Source: Nostoc sp. FACHB-110 (GTDB lineage Bacteria > Cyanobacteriota > Cyanobacteriia > Cyanobacteriales > Nostocaceae). From it: 64,000 nt of DNA. The stretch covers positions 38,854 to 102,853 of the forward strand of contig NZ_JACJRU010000028.1 in assembly GCF_014697425.1 (NCBI RefSeq). The letters run 5' to 3'. The position numbers and the translations under genes were made by a program. Within the stretch, counting starts at the first letter, position 1. Each line of letters starts with the position of its first letter. Below the pieces are notes generated by a model. That model was not told where the DNA came from. It searched no databases and saw nothing but the letters and a program-made list of their open reading frames with translations. Positions 51,762 through 61,338 of this stretch are shown here, piece by piece.

Positions 51762-53390
51762 ATGAATCTGATTTACTTTCTGCTACGTTCTTCCTGGAAG
51801 ATGGTGGCAATTGCAATTGTCACGGGATTTTTAAGTGGCGGTAGTAGTGCGGGACTAATCGCGTTAATTAGTAGTGCGGGTACTGACATCACTCACCCAG
51901 CTTTAGCAAACATAGCTTGGGGTTTTTTAGGCTTAGTAATTGTTGCTTTAATTACTAGCATTATTTCGCAAATAATGTTGATTCGCCTGTCTCAAGATGC
52001 AGTTTTGCAATTACGAATGCGCTTGAGTCGGCAAATTCTTACTTCTGAACTCAGCCATTTAGAACAGCTAGGTAATCCCAAACTACTAGCAATTTTAACA
52101 GAAGATGTACAAGCAGTGGCGAATGCTGTGTATGTCATTCCTTTTCTTTGTATTGATTTGGCGATTGTTTTGGGGTGTTTGGGATATATTACCTGGTTAT
52201 CTTGGCAGGTATTACTAATTCTTTGTGGTTTAATTGTAGTTGGAGTCGGTAGTTGTCAATGGCTGATTGAGCGAGGTGGAAAATTACTCGCCCTAGCCCG
52301 TGATGACCAAGATTTATTATTTAGAGATTTTCAAACCCTGACTCAGGGCGTTAAAGAACTCAAACTTAATTATCAACGCCGTCAGGACTTCTTAGAAACC
52401 AATTTGCAATCAACGGCAATCAAATTTCGGCGGCACAATGTGAGTGGTTTAAATTTTTTTGCTGCTACAACTAGTTGGGGAAGACTGCTATTTTTCTTTG
52501 CCATTGGCTTTTTACTATTTGCCCTGCCCAAATTAATCACTATTAATCCTCAAACTCTCTCTGGCTATGTTCTTACCTTTACTTATTTGATGTTGCCTAT
52601 GGATAACATCATTAATAATTTACCACAAATGAGTAAAGCCAATGTTGCCTTACAAAAAATCGAATCTTTGGGTTTATCTTTGGCTAGTCGTGCGGAAGTT
52701 GCGACTATACCACAGCCATTAAAAATGGTCTGGCATACCTTAGAGTTTCACGGGATAACTCATAGTTATTACAGAGAACAAGAAGAACAAGGCTTCATTC
52801 TTGGCCCCATCCATTTGACACTTTATCCGCAAGAATTAGTATTCATTGTGGGCGGCAATGGTAGCGGCAAATCTACCTTAGCAAAATTAATGACCGGGCT
52901 ATATATTCCTGAAAATGGAGAAATTGTTTTTGATGGCGAATTAATTACCGACCAAAATCGAGAATGGTATCGCCAACATTTTGCGGTAGTCTTTTCGGAT
53001 TTTTACTTATTTGATGAACTTTTAGGATTAAGTAGTAGCAATTTAGATAATTTAGCCCAAAAATATTTAAAGCAACTCCAGTTAGACCGCAAAGTTAAAA
53101 TTCACAATGGTAAACTTTCCACTACTGCCCTTTCTCAAGGGCAACGTAAGCGACTAGCTTTATTAACAGCCTATTTAGAAGACCGACCAATTTATTTATT
53201 TGATGAGTGGGCGGCTGATCAAGACCCCTATTTTAAGGAGTTATTTTATACCCAATTATTACCACAATTGCGCTATCAAGGTAAAACAGTGTTAGTAATT
53301 AGCCATGACGATCGCTATTTTCATCTAGCAGACCGCATCATTAAACTAGACTACGGCAAAATTGAGGGTATTAAAGATGGCAGAAGCTAA
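51762..53390 (+). CDS. Cyclic-peptide-export-type ABC transporter (PvdE/SyrD/YojI class)
   Basis: The 542-residue half-transporter has a six-TM permease (residues 10-300) fused to an ATPase with Walker A GGNGSGKS (364-371), signature LSQGQRKRLALL, and Walker B IYLFDEWAADQDP. These features place it with exporters of cyclic peptides or siderophore precursors such as PvdE, SyrD and YojI. It lies between hpnI and hpnK but on the opposite strand, and no peptide synthetase is nearby. Its substrate is unknown. It overlaps the DUF2237 gene. Confidence 0.87.
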   Translation: MNLIYFLLRSSWKMVAIAIVTGFLSGGSSAGLIALISSAGTDITHPALANIAWGFLGLVIVALITSIISQIMLIRLSQDAVLQLRMRLSRQILTSELSHLEQLGNPKLLAILTEDVQAVANAVYVIPFLCIDLAIVLGCLGYITWLSWQVLLILCGLIVVGVGSCQWLIERGGKLLALARDDQDLLFRDFQTLTQGVKELKLNYQRRQDFLETNLQSTAIKFRRHNVSGLNFFAATTSWGRLLFFFAIGFLLFALPKLITINPQTLSGYVLTFTYLMLPMDNIINNLPQMSKANVALQKIESLGLSLASRAEVATIPQPLKMVWHTLEFHGITHSYYREQEEQGFILGPIHLTLYPQELVFIVGGNGSGKSTLAKLMTGLYIPENGEIVFDGELITDQNREWYRQHFAVVFSDFYLFDELLGLSSSNLDNLAQKYLKQLQLDRKVKIHNGKLSTTALSQGQRKRLALLTAYLEDRPIYLFDEWAADQDPYFKELFYTQLLPQLRYQGKTVLVISHDDRYFHLADRIIKLDYGKIEGIKDGRS

Positions 53391-53748
53391 AAATGTTCTA
53401 GGCACAGATTTGCAACTTTGCTGTACTTCACCAATGACTGGATTTTACCGTGATGGTTTTTGTAGTACAGGTGGTCAAGATGTGGGAATGCATGTTGTCT
53501 GCGCCCAAGTCACAGCCGAATTTTTGGAGTTTACTAAATCTCAAGGTAACGACCTAAGTACAGCAATACCACAATATAATTTTCCTGGGTTACGGCCTGG
53601 CGATCGCTGGTGTTTGTGTGCGGCGCGTTGGCAAGAAGCTCTAGAAGCAGGTGTAGCACCGCCTGTAGTGTTAGAATCTACTCATGCCAGAGCTTTAGAA
53701 GTCTGTTCGTTGACAGATTTAAAAAAATATGCTCTCACTGTGTCCTAA
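53377..53748 (+). CDS. DUF2237 family protein
   Basis: The 123-residue protein has the family pattern NVLGTDLQLCCTSPMTGFYR, GFCSTGGQDVGMHVVCAQVT and PGDRWCLCAARWQEAL, with several conserved Cys. Function is unknown. Start ATG 53377 overlaps the ABC gene by 14 bases and has GAGGG upstream, so the two are co-translated. Its 3' end overlaps hpnK tail to tail by 30 bases. Confidence 0.9.
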   Translation: MAEAKNVLGTDLQLCCTSPMTGFYRDGFCSTGGQDVGMHVVCAQVTAEFLEFTKSQGNDLSTAIPQYNFPGLRPGDRWCLCAARWQEALEAGVAPPVVLESTHARALEVCSLTDLKKYALTVS

Positions 53749-54630
53749 AGCTGCCAATTTTTGATAGTTAGTCAACTCAAAATTATTGGCAATCAATAGT
53801 TTACGTACTTTGTGGCTCAACAGGGCGGCGAGTTCTGTTGTACCTGATGCAGGCGGGCCATTAAGTGCTTCTCCCGCCTGCACTTGGGCGGGATGGCAAT
53901 AAATTTCTATCAAGTTTGAGCCAATTTGTGGTATGAGTCCCAGCAAGTATTTTTCTGTGACATTGCCAGTTTGCAACAACCCGTAGACTTTATCACTAAA
54001 ATTAATACCGTGAGATGTAAGCAAAGTTTCCCCATAACGGCGTAGTTGGGCAAACACACCTGACCAAATTAATTTAGTTAGTAAGGCTTGACGGTTGAGT
54101 TTGAGAGTTTTCCCCAGTTCTTCTGAGGGTAGCCGGATGAAACGGATACCAAACTCTGGTGCTAATTCCACTAAAATTTGCAACACCACCGGATGAACAT
54201 GCAGGTGTAAATGTCCATCTACATGAGAAAGGGGCAACCCAGAAGCTTGAAACTTGCTTAACTGGGCGCGAATTTCTTGCCGCAGTTCTGCCCGGGCGGC
54301 ACTTTGAAATTGATAACGCAACCCAGCTAAAACTGAACTGTTGGGGAAGTTACCTTGTGCGTCAACTAAATGAGGAATTTGTTCTGGCGGTAAGACAGAA
54401 TGACCACAAACCAAAACTAAATGTAAGCCAACGGCTAAGTCGGGGTGTTGTTGGGCGAGTGCGATCGCTTCTTCGGCAGCCTCACCAGTTACCATTAAGC
54501 TGGTGCTGGTGAGTATGCCTTGTTTATGCGCCTTAATAATTGCTTGATTTACACCGCGAGAAAAGCCAAAGTCATCACCGTTAATAATGGCGAAACGACG
54601 AGGTGAGTGGAGGTTTTCTGGAGGGTTCAT
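53719..54630 (-). CDS. hpnK: Hopanoid N-acetylglucosamine deacetylase HpnK (YdjC/ChbG fold)
   Basis: The 303-residue metal-dependent deacetylase has INGDDFGFSRGVNQA (Asp19-Asp20), VGLHLVLV (His70) and SHVDGHLHLHVHP (His136, Asp138, His140), the YdjC metal site. HpnK removes the acetyl group from GlcNAc-bacteriohopanetetrol to give BHT glucosamine, the substrate of HpnJ. It follows hpnJ by 78 bases and is probably co-transcribed. The 3' end overlaps DUF2237. Confidence 0.9.
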   Translation of the reverse strand: MNPPENLHSPRRFAIINGDDFGFSRGVNQAIIKAHKQGILTSTSLMVTGEAAEEAIALAQQHPDLAVGLHLVLVCGHSVLPPEQIPHLVDAQGNFPNSSVLAGLRYQFQSAARAELRQEIRAQLSKFQASGLPLSHVDGHLHLHVHPVVLQILVELAPEFGIRFIRLPSEELGKTLKLNRQALLTKLIWSGVFAQLRRYGETLLTSHGINFSDKVYGLLQTGNVTEKYLLGLIPQIGSNLIEIYCHPAQVQAGEALNGPPASGTTELAALLSHKVRKLLIANNFELTNYQKLAALGHSESIFF

Positions 54631-54708
54631 GAAGGGTGGAGTTGAAACGCAAAGTATCGCTGAGGTAAACGCAGAGGTACGCGGAGTTTTTCTAGCCCCT
54701 CTAGTCTG

Positions 54709-56154
54709 TTAACTAGACTGGGCATGGGCAATTGCTTGCGTCCGGCGTTCTTTGAGGTAGGCGAAGAACTCCCCACCCTCACGCAAGCGACGTACTAGCA
54801 TTTGACGGTCAGTCAGCATTTCCCGGACAATGGGGATGATAGCTTTGGGGCGGAAGTAGAATTTGCGATACATTTGTTCAACTGCATCTTCAATTTCGGC
54901 ACTGGAAAGGGTGGGATATTGTAGTGTGGAGGTTTGAATACCAGAGTTTGCGACTAAAGATTGGTTGGTAAACCAGTTGTTGGCTTTGGCTTGTTCATAA
55001 AGTTCTGTGCCTGGGTAAGGTGCGGCGATAGAAACTTGAATTGTGTGGGGGCTAAGTTCGCAAGCAAAGCGGATAGTTTCTTCTACGGTTGCTTGGGTTT
55101 CAATTGGTAGCCCAATAATAAATGTACCGTGGACGGTAATTCCCAATTTGTGGCAGTTTTTCATGAATTCCCGCGCCACTTCTAATTTGATGCCTTTTTT
55201 AATGCGGTTGAGAATTTCTTGATTACCTGATTCAAAACCAACTAAGAGTAAGCGTAAACCATTGTCGCGCAGTTGTTTGAGGGTATCGTAATCTAGGTTA
55301 GCGCGGGCGTTGCAACTCCAAGTTAACTTGAGGCGTTTCATGTGTTCGCTAATGGCGATCGCCCGATGTTTATCGATGGTAAATGTGTCATCATCAAACA
55401 TATACTCGCGCACTTTGTCGCCAAAAATTGCTTTAGCTTCGGCCATTTCTCGTCCCACAACTTCCGGGCTTTTGTGGCGATAAAGATGACCACCAATAGT
55501 TTGTGGCCACAGACAAAAAGTACATTTAGCCGGACAGCCGCGCCCTGTGTAAAAAGAAATATATGGATGTTGTAAATAACCGATGAAATATTTCGTAATA
55601 TCTAAGTCACGGGCATAAACTGGTAGAACGCTGGGCATTGCATCCCAGTCATGAATTAACTCACGCTCTGCATTATGATGAATTTTACCGAAGCGATCGC
55701 GGTAACTCAATCCTTTAATATCTGACCAAGGTTTACCTTCGGCTAATTCTTTACAGGTATAGTCAAATTCATTGCGACATACAAAGTCAATAATTGGATG
55801 ATCCCGTAAAGTCTCCTCTGGTAAAACTGCCACATGAGCGCCGACAAAACCAATTTCCACACCTGGATTTTTGGCTTTAATTGCTTCCGCACACTTGACA
55901 TCGTTAGCTAATGATGGCGTGCTTGTGTGCATCACAATTAACTCGTAATCTTGAGCTATGTCCAGCACATCATCCACAGTTTGCCCGTGTGGTGGCGCAT
56001 CTACCAACTTGCTACCAGGAACCAGTGCTGCTGGTTGCGCCAACCATGTTGGATACCAAAATGATGTAATTTCCCGCTTGGCTTGGTAGCGAGAACCTGC
56101 ACCGCCATCAAACCCATCAAAAGAAGGAGGACTAAGAAATAAGGTTTTCTTCAC
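54709..56154 (-). CDS. hpnJ: Hopanoid radical SAM protein HpnJ
   Basis: The 481-residue protein starts MKKTLFLSPPSFDGFDGGAG, has a B12-binding-like domain (60-170), and a radical SAM core with Cys207-x3-Cys211-x2-Cys214 (RGCPAKCTFC). HpnJ contracts the glucosamine ring of BHT glucosamine to the cyclitol ether. It heads the hpnJ-hpnK unit. It was classified by the near-identical N-terminus and CLWPQTIGGHLYRHKSPE of the family as recalled. Confidence 0.92.
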   Translation of the reverse strand: MKKTLFLSPPSFDGFDGGAGSRYQAKREITSFWYPTWLAQPAALVPGSKLVDAPPHGQTVDDVLDIAQDYELIVMHTSTPSLANDVKCAEAIKAKNPGVEIGFVGAHVAVLPEETLRDHPIIDFVCRNEFDYTCKELAEGKPWSDIKGLSYRDRFGKIHHNAERELIHDWDAMPSVLPVYARDLDITKYFIGYLQHPYISFYTGRGCPAKCTFCLWPQTIGGHLYRHKSPEVVGREMAEAKAIFGDKVREYMFDDDTFTIDKHRAIAISEHMKRLKLTWSCNARANLDYDTLKQLRDNGLRLLLVGFESGNQEILNRIKKGIKLEVAREFMKNCHKLGITVHGTFIIGLPIETQATVEETIRFACELSPHTIQVSIAAPYPGTELYEQAKANNWFTNQSLVANSGIQTSTLQYPTLSSAEIEDAVEQMYRKFYFRPKAIIPIVREMLTDRQMLVRRLREGGEFFAYLKERRTQAIAHAQSS

Positions 56155-56476
56155 CGATATCTCTCCTTAATATCTAAGTCAGATAGTTACCTAATCTCAG
56201 TGTTTAATTTACAGCAGTATATTTTTGATGATGATTTATTAACTATAAATTTAGACTCATCGGCAATGCTGCTGTAATTGATTTGGTCTACTTAATTTTG
56301 GGTTTTGCTGAAGTACAGACGTGATAACTTCACATCTGTACTTTTAGTTAATTGCTTTTTTAGATTTACGATGTAGTTAAAAATTTGGAATAACAACCAA
56401 AATACACCACTATCTAAAATCAGCCCTATTAAACTTGAACTTATTTAATCAATAGTACCTATCAAAGTAAAGTTAT
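56155..56476. other. Promoter region of hpnJ
   Basis: The 322 bases are AT-rich. An imperfect repeat of ACTTAATTT/TTTTAGTTAATT is visible. No gene or convincing operator was found. Confidence 0.4.
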
Positions 56477-57307
56477 TTAACTGGCTTTGACATTCACTGC
56501 ATTCAATTGCTCAAGTAGGGCAATAACATCGCTACGGCTGAGTTTTTCTTTACCATTAGCTAGAGCATCAATCGTACCATGTGCTAATGCTAAGGGGATT
56601 TGGCAAAAGTTTAAAGCAGGTCCATCTGGTAAAGCTTGAGTATAAGCATCTGCCAAAGCTAAATTACGCAGCGCATACTCTTGCATTTTTTTCGTTGTCC
56701 AACCTTCCGGGAAGAAGTCTACACCACGTCCTCTGTCTTCAACATGGTTACGCAAGATGTTGACAGCCTGCAAGCCACGGCCAAAACCAATTGCTAAAGT
56801 TCGGTTGGTTTGTGTGCCATCGTACCAAGTCCATAAATCAGATAGTAACAAACCAACTGCACCTGCAACGCCAAAAGTATAGCGATCTAAATCGGCTTCA
56901 TTATTAATCTTCCAATTTTTTTCTGCCCAATACGCCATCCTATCAGCCATTGCGGCAGTTGCATCCCAAATCCGTGGTGCAATAGTCTCCGGGGCTAACA
57001 AAGACCATTCTCTCACTCTCAAAGTTACTTCTGCTAAGATGTGTTCATGGTCGCTAAACCCTGCGGAAAAAGCATCCACCGCAAAGCCATCTACGCCACT
57101 CTGCAATGTGAGGCTAATCGTATTTAACAGTTTTGCCTTTGTAGAGTTATCCAGTTCTGGATGATCTTCAATCTCATCAATGGCACGCATACACAGGTAT
57201 GCTGATGCGACGGCTTCTTGCAATCCTGACGGTAAAATACTGATTGGTATATAAAAAGTTCGACTAGTTTCTTTGAGGATTTGCAAGGCATCACCACGTA
57301 AATCCAT
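56477..57307 (-). CDS. Phytoene/squalene synthase family protein
   Basis: The 276-residue all-helical trans-isoprenyl synthase has the first Asp-rich motif in MRAIDEIED and the second in NHVEDRGRGVDFFPEGW. Such enzymes condense two prenyl diphosphates head to head. The location next to hpnJ/hpnK suggests squalene supply for hopanoids, but it is not clearly HpnC, HpnD or CrtB. ATG 57307 is preceded by GGGGAG; GTG 57316 would add three residues. Both motifs vary from the DxxxD of CrtB, so activity is uncertain. Confidence 0.85.
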   Translation of the reverse strand: MDLRGDALQILKETSRTFYIPISILPSGLQEAVASAYLCMRAIDEIEDHPELDNSTKAKLLNTISLTLQSGVDGFAVDAFSAGFSDHEHILAEVTLRVREWSLLAPETIAPRIWDATAAMADRMAYWAEKNWKINNEADLDRYTFGVAGAVGLLLSDLWTWYDGTQTNRTLAIGFGRGLQAVNILRNHVEDRGRGVDFFPEGWTTKKMQEYALRNLALADAYTQALPDGPALNFCQIPLALAHGTIDALANGKEKLSRSDVIALLEQLNAVNVKAS

Positions 57308-58636
57308 GTTTTCCACTCCCCTCTGTTGTTTTTACACCACTTGAAGTTGATTTTCTGATGATCCGGGATGTATTTTTTACACAATCTCACTAAAAAGCTT
57401 TAGATGCACTAGTATTTCATTTAAAGATTAATAGTCTTTGTATCATAGCTAACGAAAAATTTAAACTTATCAAAGTCATGTCTAGTATATAGGACTTTGG
57501 TTGCTGAAATTTGTTCTGTGTGATTTTATGCAGCCTCTTAGCATAATTTTTTGCAACAAACATAAATAATTATGCTAAAATTCTGCGCTTTTTTTGTCCG
57601 AGTTGTTCAGTAGGTAGCGACAACTTTATCCGAGTGTAGGTTCCCTTCGCCACCCCCCACTATCAAATACAAAACAAAATTTCTACATTATAAAAATATT
57701 CTGAATAAATCAACAAAAGATGCCTAACAATGCATCAGTCAGCAGCTAACTAAGTCACAGCCACGCTATGACGCACTACGTCAGGCTAATATATAGGAAT
57801 CCGGTTTGATTTCTGAATATAGTGGTGTAGTTAGAGAGTAGGGAATAGGAAAGAAGATTAATCCGGGTGGAGTGATTTTTTTCATAGATCAAATATAAGT
57901 CCTATATATGAGACTCCATTATCTCAAGTAAGAGGAAAAAACATTTTACCTATCTTAAACTTAAATAAAATATAGGACTCGTATTTGATTGCTGAACAAA
58001 ACTCAATATAGTTTCTATTTCCTGTTCCCTACCTTCATAAGTAAGTTCAGAAATTAAATCGGATTGCTATAGTTAAGTTGATTTTTATTTCCTACTTGTA
58101 GACAAAAGCTTGCTTGTTGCCAAATAATATCTCAACAAATCTTTATCTGCTTCAATACAAAAGGAAGAAAGAAAAAGAAATGATCTATTCTTGGTTTTCC
58201 TTTTCTTTCTTATCCTTAGTTTGTCTTCAAACCTATGCAGAATGTAAAGTTATTTTACACTCTACTAACTCTCACCTTTATATCATCATAAACCTCGGCT
58301 CTGAAAACTTGTATCTGTAACATGATAGAGATACAAAATCTACTCTAATGGGGATGCGATCGCCACTAGGGCAGCAGCAGGATCTATTTTGGGTTTTCAG
58401 TTAATTGGCGAAATTATTTTCGGCACAAATTGTGTCATCTTTTTAATATAACAGTAACTTTGAAGTAATTGAAAGATGTAGCAGTAGAAGAAACACCAGC
58501 CTCAGCCGATGAAAAATGGTTAGGAGATCGCATGATTACAAACATTCTAGTGGCAAAATATTTAATAATTCTTAGACATCCTCTCACTAGTTATCTTTAA
58601 TTGCATCGACCTAATTCATAAATTAAAACACTCATC
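57308..58636. other. Large intergenic region with MITE and gene remnants
   Basis: The first 480 bases are AT-rich promoter sequence for the minus-strand gene. A MITE fills 57792-58071. At 58350-58450, GCGATCGCC begins a frame reading TRAAAGSILGFQLIGEIIFG, which looks like a membrane-protein C-terminal scrap without a start. A 68-codon frame at 58114 was not accepted. Confidence 0.5.
57792..58071. mobile_element. MITE-like element with TATAGNAATCCGRTTTRATTTCTGAA ends
   Basis: The left end TATAGGAATCCGGTTTGATT is inverted on the right as AAATCGGATTGCTATA, over about 26 bases with few mismatches. Inside are further copies of the end (ATAGATCAAATATAAGTCC at about 57883 and TAGGACTCGTATTTGATTGC at 57972), so it may be a nest of two elements. 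No transposase is encoded. Confidence 0.7.
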
Positions 58637-60991
58637 ATGCCGCAATACTTTGGAAAATTACCCACCACCAACCAACCTTGGACAACAATTGGTGCAGTGC
58701 AATCTATCAATCAAAATGAAAGCACTATTGATTTGTCTTCAGAAAATTCGCATTTAATTATTAGTATTCTGGCAGCAAATTTAATTCGTGTACGTTTTTC
58801 ACCTACCACAGAATTTTTACCCCGTCGCCCTTGGGCGGTAACTGTGGATGATGCAGAGTGGGAAAAAGTACCTTTTGCAGTCCAAGAAACTGACACAACT
58901 GTAGAAATTAAAACCGAGCAAATCCGTCTGTGCGTCCAAAAGCACAATTTTCATCTTACTTGCTTTGACAAAGCGGAGCGACCTTTTGCCCAAGATGCAG
59001 ATATCGGTATTGGTTGGCGTTTAGGTGCAGTTGCAGGTTGGAAACAAATTGCAGCGAACGAACATTTTTATGGCTTTGGTGAACGCACAGGTTTTTTGGA
59101 TAAACTCAGCCAAGTCAAAACTAACTGGACAATTGATGCCCTAGATTATGATGCTCTCAGTGATGAGATGTACCAAGCAATTCCATTTTTTATGGCCTTG
59201 CGTCCAGAGGTAGGCTACGGCATATTTTTTAACACCACATTTTGGAGTCAATTCGATATCGGTGCAGAACACCCTGGTGTGTGGAAAATGGAAACTCGCG
59301 GCGGTGAGTTGGATTATTACATGATTTATGGCCCCCAACCTGCTCAAATTCTGCGTACCTACACTCAATTAACCGGAAGAATGCCTCTACCACCAAAATG
59401 GGCATTAGGCTATCACCAATGTCGCTGGAGTTATGAGTCAGAAATTGTGGTGCGTGAATTAGCCCAAGAATTTCGTCAACGGCGCATTCCCTGTGATGTA
59501 ATTCACCTGGATATTGATTATATGCGCGGTTATCGCGTGTTTACTTGGAGTCCCCAACGTTTTTCTGACCCCAAAAAGTTAATTGGTGATTTGGCACAAG
59601 CTGGCTTTAAAACGGTGACAATTATCGATCCTGGCGTGAAGTACGAACCGGAGGCAAATTATCATGTTTTTGACCAAGGTCTAGAAAACGATTATTTTGT
59701 GCGACAAGCTGACGGGACGCTGTTTCACGGTTATGTGTGGCCGGAAAAAGCCGTGTTTCCCGATTTTTTGCGCCCTGATGTGCAAAATTGGTGGGGAGAT
59801 TTACAAAAAAGCTTGACTGATATTGGCGTGGCTGGTATTTGGAACGATATGAACGAACCCGCCATTGATAATCGTCCTTTTGGGGATGCTGGGGAGAAGA
59901 TTTGGTTTCCTTTGGATGCGCCGCAAGGAGATGCAGGGGGGGAGACGGCATCATCTACGACTCATCGGGAGGTGCATAATTTATATGGGTTGATGATGGC
60001 GCAGGCTTGTTATCAGGGGTTGGAACGACATCGAAAAGAGCGCTCATTTGTATTAACGCGTTCTGGTTACGCTGGTGTGCAACGATGGTCTTCAGTGTGG
60101 ATGGGTGATAATCAGTCATTGTGGGAACATTTGGAAATATCTTTACCGATGCTGTGTAATATGGGGCTTTCGGGTGTGGGGTTTGTCGGTTGTGATATCG
60201 GCGGCTTTGCCGGGAATGCCACAGCAGAATTATTTGCTCGGTGGATGCAGGTAGGAATGCTGTATCCATTGATGCGCGGACATTCGGCTATGTCTACAGC
60301 CCGTCATGAACCTTGGGTATTTGGCGATCGCACTGAAAATATCTGTAGAGAATATATTAATCTGCGTTACCAGCTTTTACCATACATTTACACTTTATTT
60401 TGGGAAGCGGCAACCACAGGCGCACCGATTTTAAGACCGTTACTCTATCATTTCCCCAACGATAGCCAAACTTATACACTTTATGATCAGGTATTATTAG
60501 GGCCGTCACTCATGGCTGCACCAGTTTATCGTCCTGGTGTAGAATATCGAGCCGTCTACTTACCCGCAGGTACTTGGTTTGACTGGTGGAGTGGCGAATC
60601 GTATCAAGGGCCAACTCAGATTCTCGCTCATGCACCATTAGAAAAAATGCCACTTTATGTGCGTAGTGGTGCGGTAATTCCCATGCAGCCAGTGATGCAA
60701 TATCTAGACGAATTCCCATTAACAGAAATGCGATTTCGGGTCTGGCCTGGTAACGGTGAATACATTTTTTATGAAGATGATGGGCATACATTTACATACA
60801 TCCAGCAAAATTATTCTTTAAGAAAAATTAGTGTATTCACAAACACTGACCAGACAATCATAGAAATTGGTGAGCGTGAAGGTAAATGGACACCCCCTCA
60901 ACGGGAAATTACTGTCGAACTTGTGGGCGTTGGCGAACAACATTTCTCTGATGTTGGTCAAAAAGTCAGCCTGAGATTTACCCATACTTAA
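58637..60991 (+). CDS. Glycoside hydrolase family 31 alpha-glucosidase
   Basis: The 784-residue protein has an N-terminal beta-sandwich (1-240, with NEHFYGFGERTG), the (beta/alpha)8 barrel with HLDIDYM (near 290) and the nucleophile motif WNDMNEP (Asp404), the acid/base region MRGHSAMSTARHEPW, and a C-terminal beta domain (FYEDDGHTF). It hydrolyses terminal alpha-glucosyl bonds, probably in glycogen or maltooligosaccharide turnover. There is no signal peptide, so it is cytoplasmic. It stands alone. Confidence 0.94.
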   Translation: MPQYFGKLPTTNQPWTTIGAVQSINQNESTIDLSSENSHLIISILAANLIRVRFSPTTEFLPRRPWAVTVDDAEWEKVPFAVQETDTTVEIKTEQIRLCVQKHNFHLTCFDKAERPFAQDADIGIGWRLGAVAGWKQIAANEHFYGFGERTGFLDKLSQVKTNWTIDALDYDALSDEMYQAIPFFMALRPEVGYGIFFNTTFWSQFDIGAEHPGVWKMETRGGELDYYMIYGPQPAQILRTYTQLTGRMPLPPKWALGYHQCRWSYESEIVVRELAQEFRQRRIPCDVIHLDIDYMRGYRVFTWSPQRFSDPKKLIGDLAQAGFKTVTIIDPGVKYEPEANYHVFDQGLENDYFVRQADGTLFHGYVWPEKAVFPDFLRPDVQNWWGDLQKSLTDIGVAGIWNDMNEPAIDNRPFGDAGEKIWFPLDAPQGDAGGETASSTTHREVHNLYGLMMAQACYQGLERHRKERSFVLTRSGYAGVQRWSSVWMGDNQSLWEHLEISLPMLCNMGLSGVGFVGCDIGGFAGNATAELFARWMQVGMLYPLMRGHSAMSTARHEPWVFGDRTENICREYINLRYQLLPYIYTLFWEAATTGAPILRPLLYHFPNDSQTYTLYDQVLLGPSLMAAPVYRPGVEYRAVYLPAGTWFDWWSGESYQGPTQILAHAPLEKMPLYVRSGAVIPMQPVMQYLDEFPLTEMRFRVWPGNGEYIFYEDDGHTFTYIQQNYSLRKISVFTNTDQTIIEIGEREGKWTPPQREITVELVGVGEQHFSDVGQKVSLRFTHT

Positions 60992-60995
60992 TTAT

Positions 60996-61137
60996 AGGAC
61001 TGACGCATCAAGACGAAAAATCAAGGGTTTTGGCGAGGGTTCAGGGGTATAGGGGTGTACTGATGCAAAATCCTTACACCCCATACCCTTTCACCCATTA
61101 ACCCAATCTGCACAGATAATCTTTGTGCGTAAGTCCT
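60996..61137. mobile_element. Second MITE with AGGACTTACGCA-type ends
   Basis: The left end is AGGACTGACGCA (one change) and the right end TGCGTAAGTCCT. The inside has CAAGGGTTTTGG and ACCCCATACCCTTTCACCC like the element at 35628-35733, but is 36 bases longer. Confidence 0.7.
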
Positions 61138-61338
61138 AAAAATATGAGTCCTAGATAAATTTTGGTCATCGGAATTTTTTTGACTAAAATTTTATTAGTC
61201 ATAAATCTACATATTGATAGAGGTAAAACTCAACCATAGATAGTAGTATTCCAAAAAACTAATAAAAAATCTAAACCTGTAATAAACACTAAAACGTAAC
61301 AACGTTAGTCTAGTTATTGATGCGGTTAGAAAAACTCA

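Noticed and set aside
58114..58320. 68-codon frame beside the MITE
   Set aside because: It begins just past a MITE end, is low complexity and has no family.
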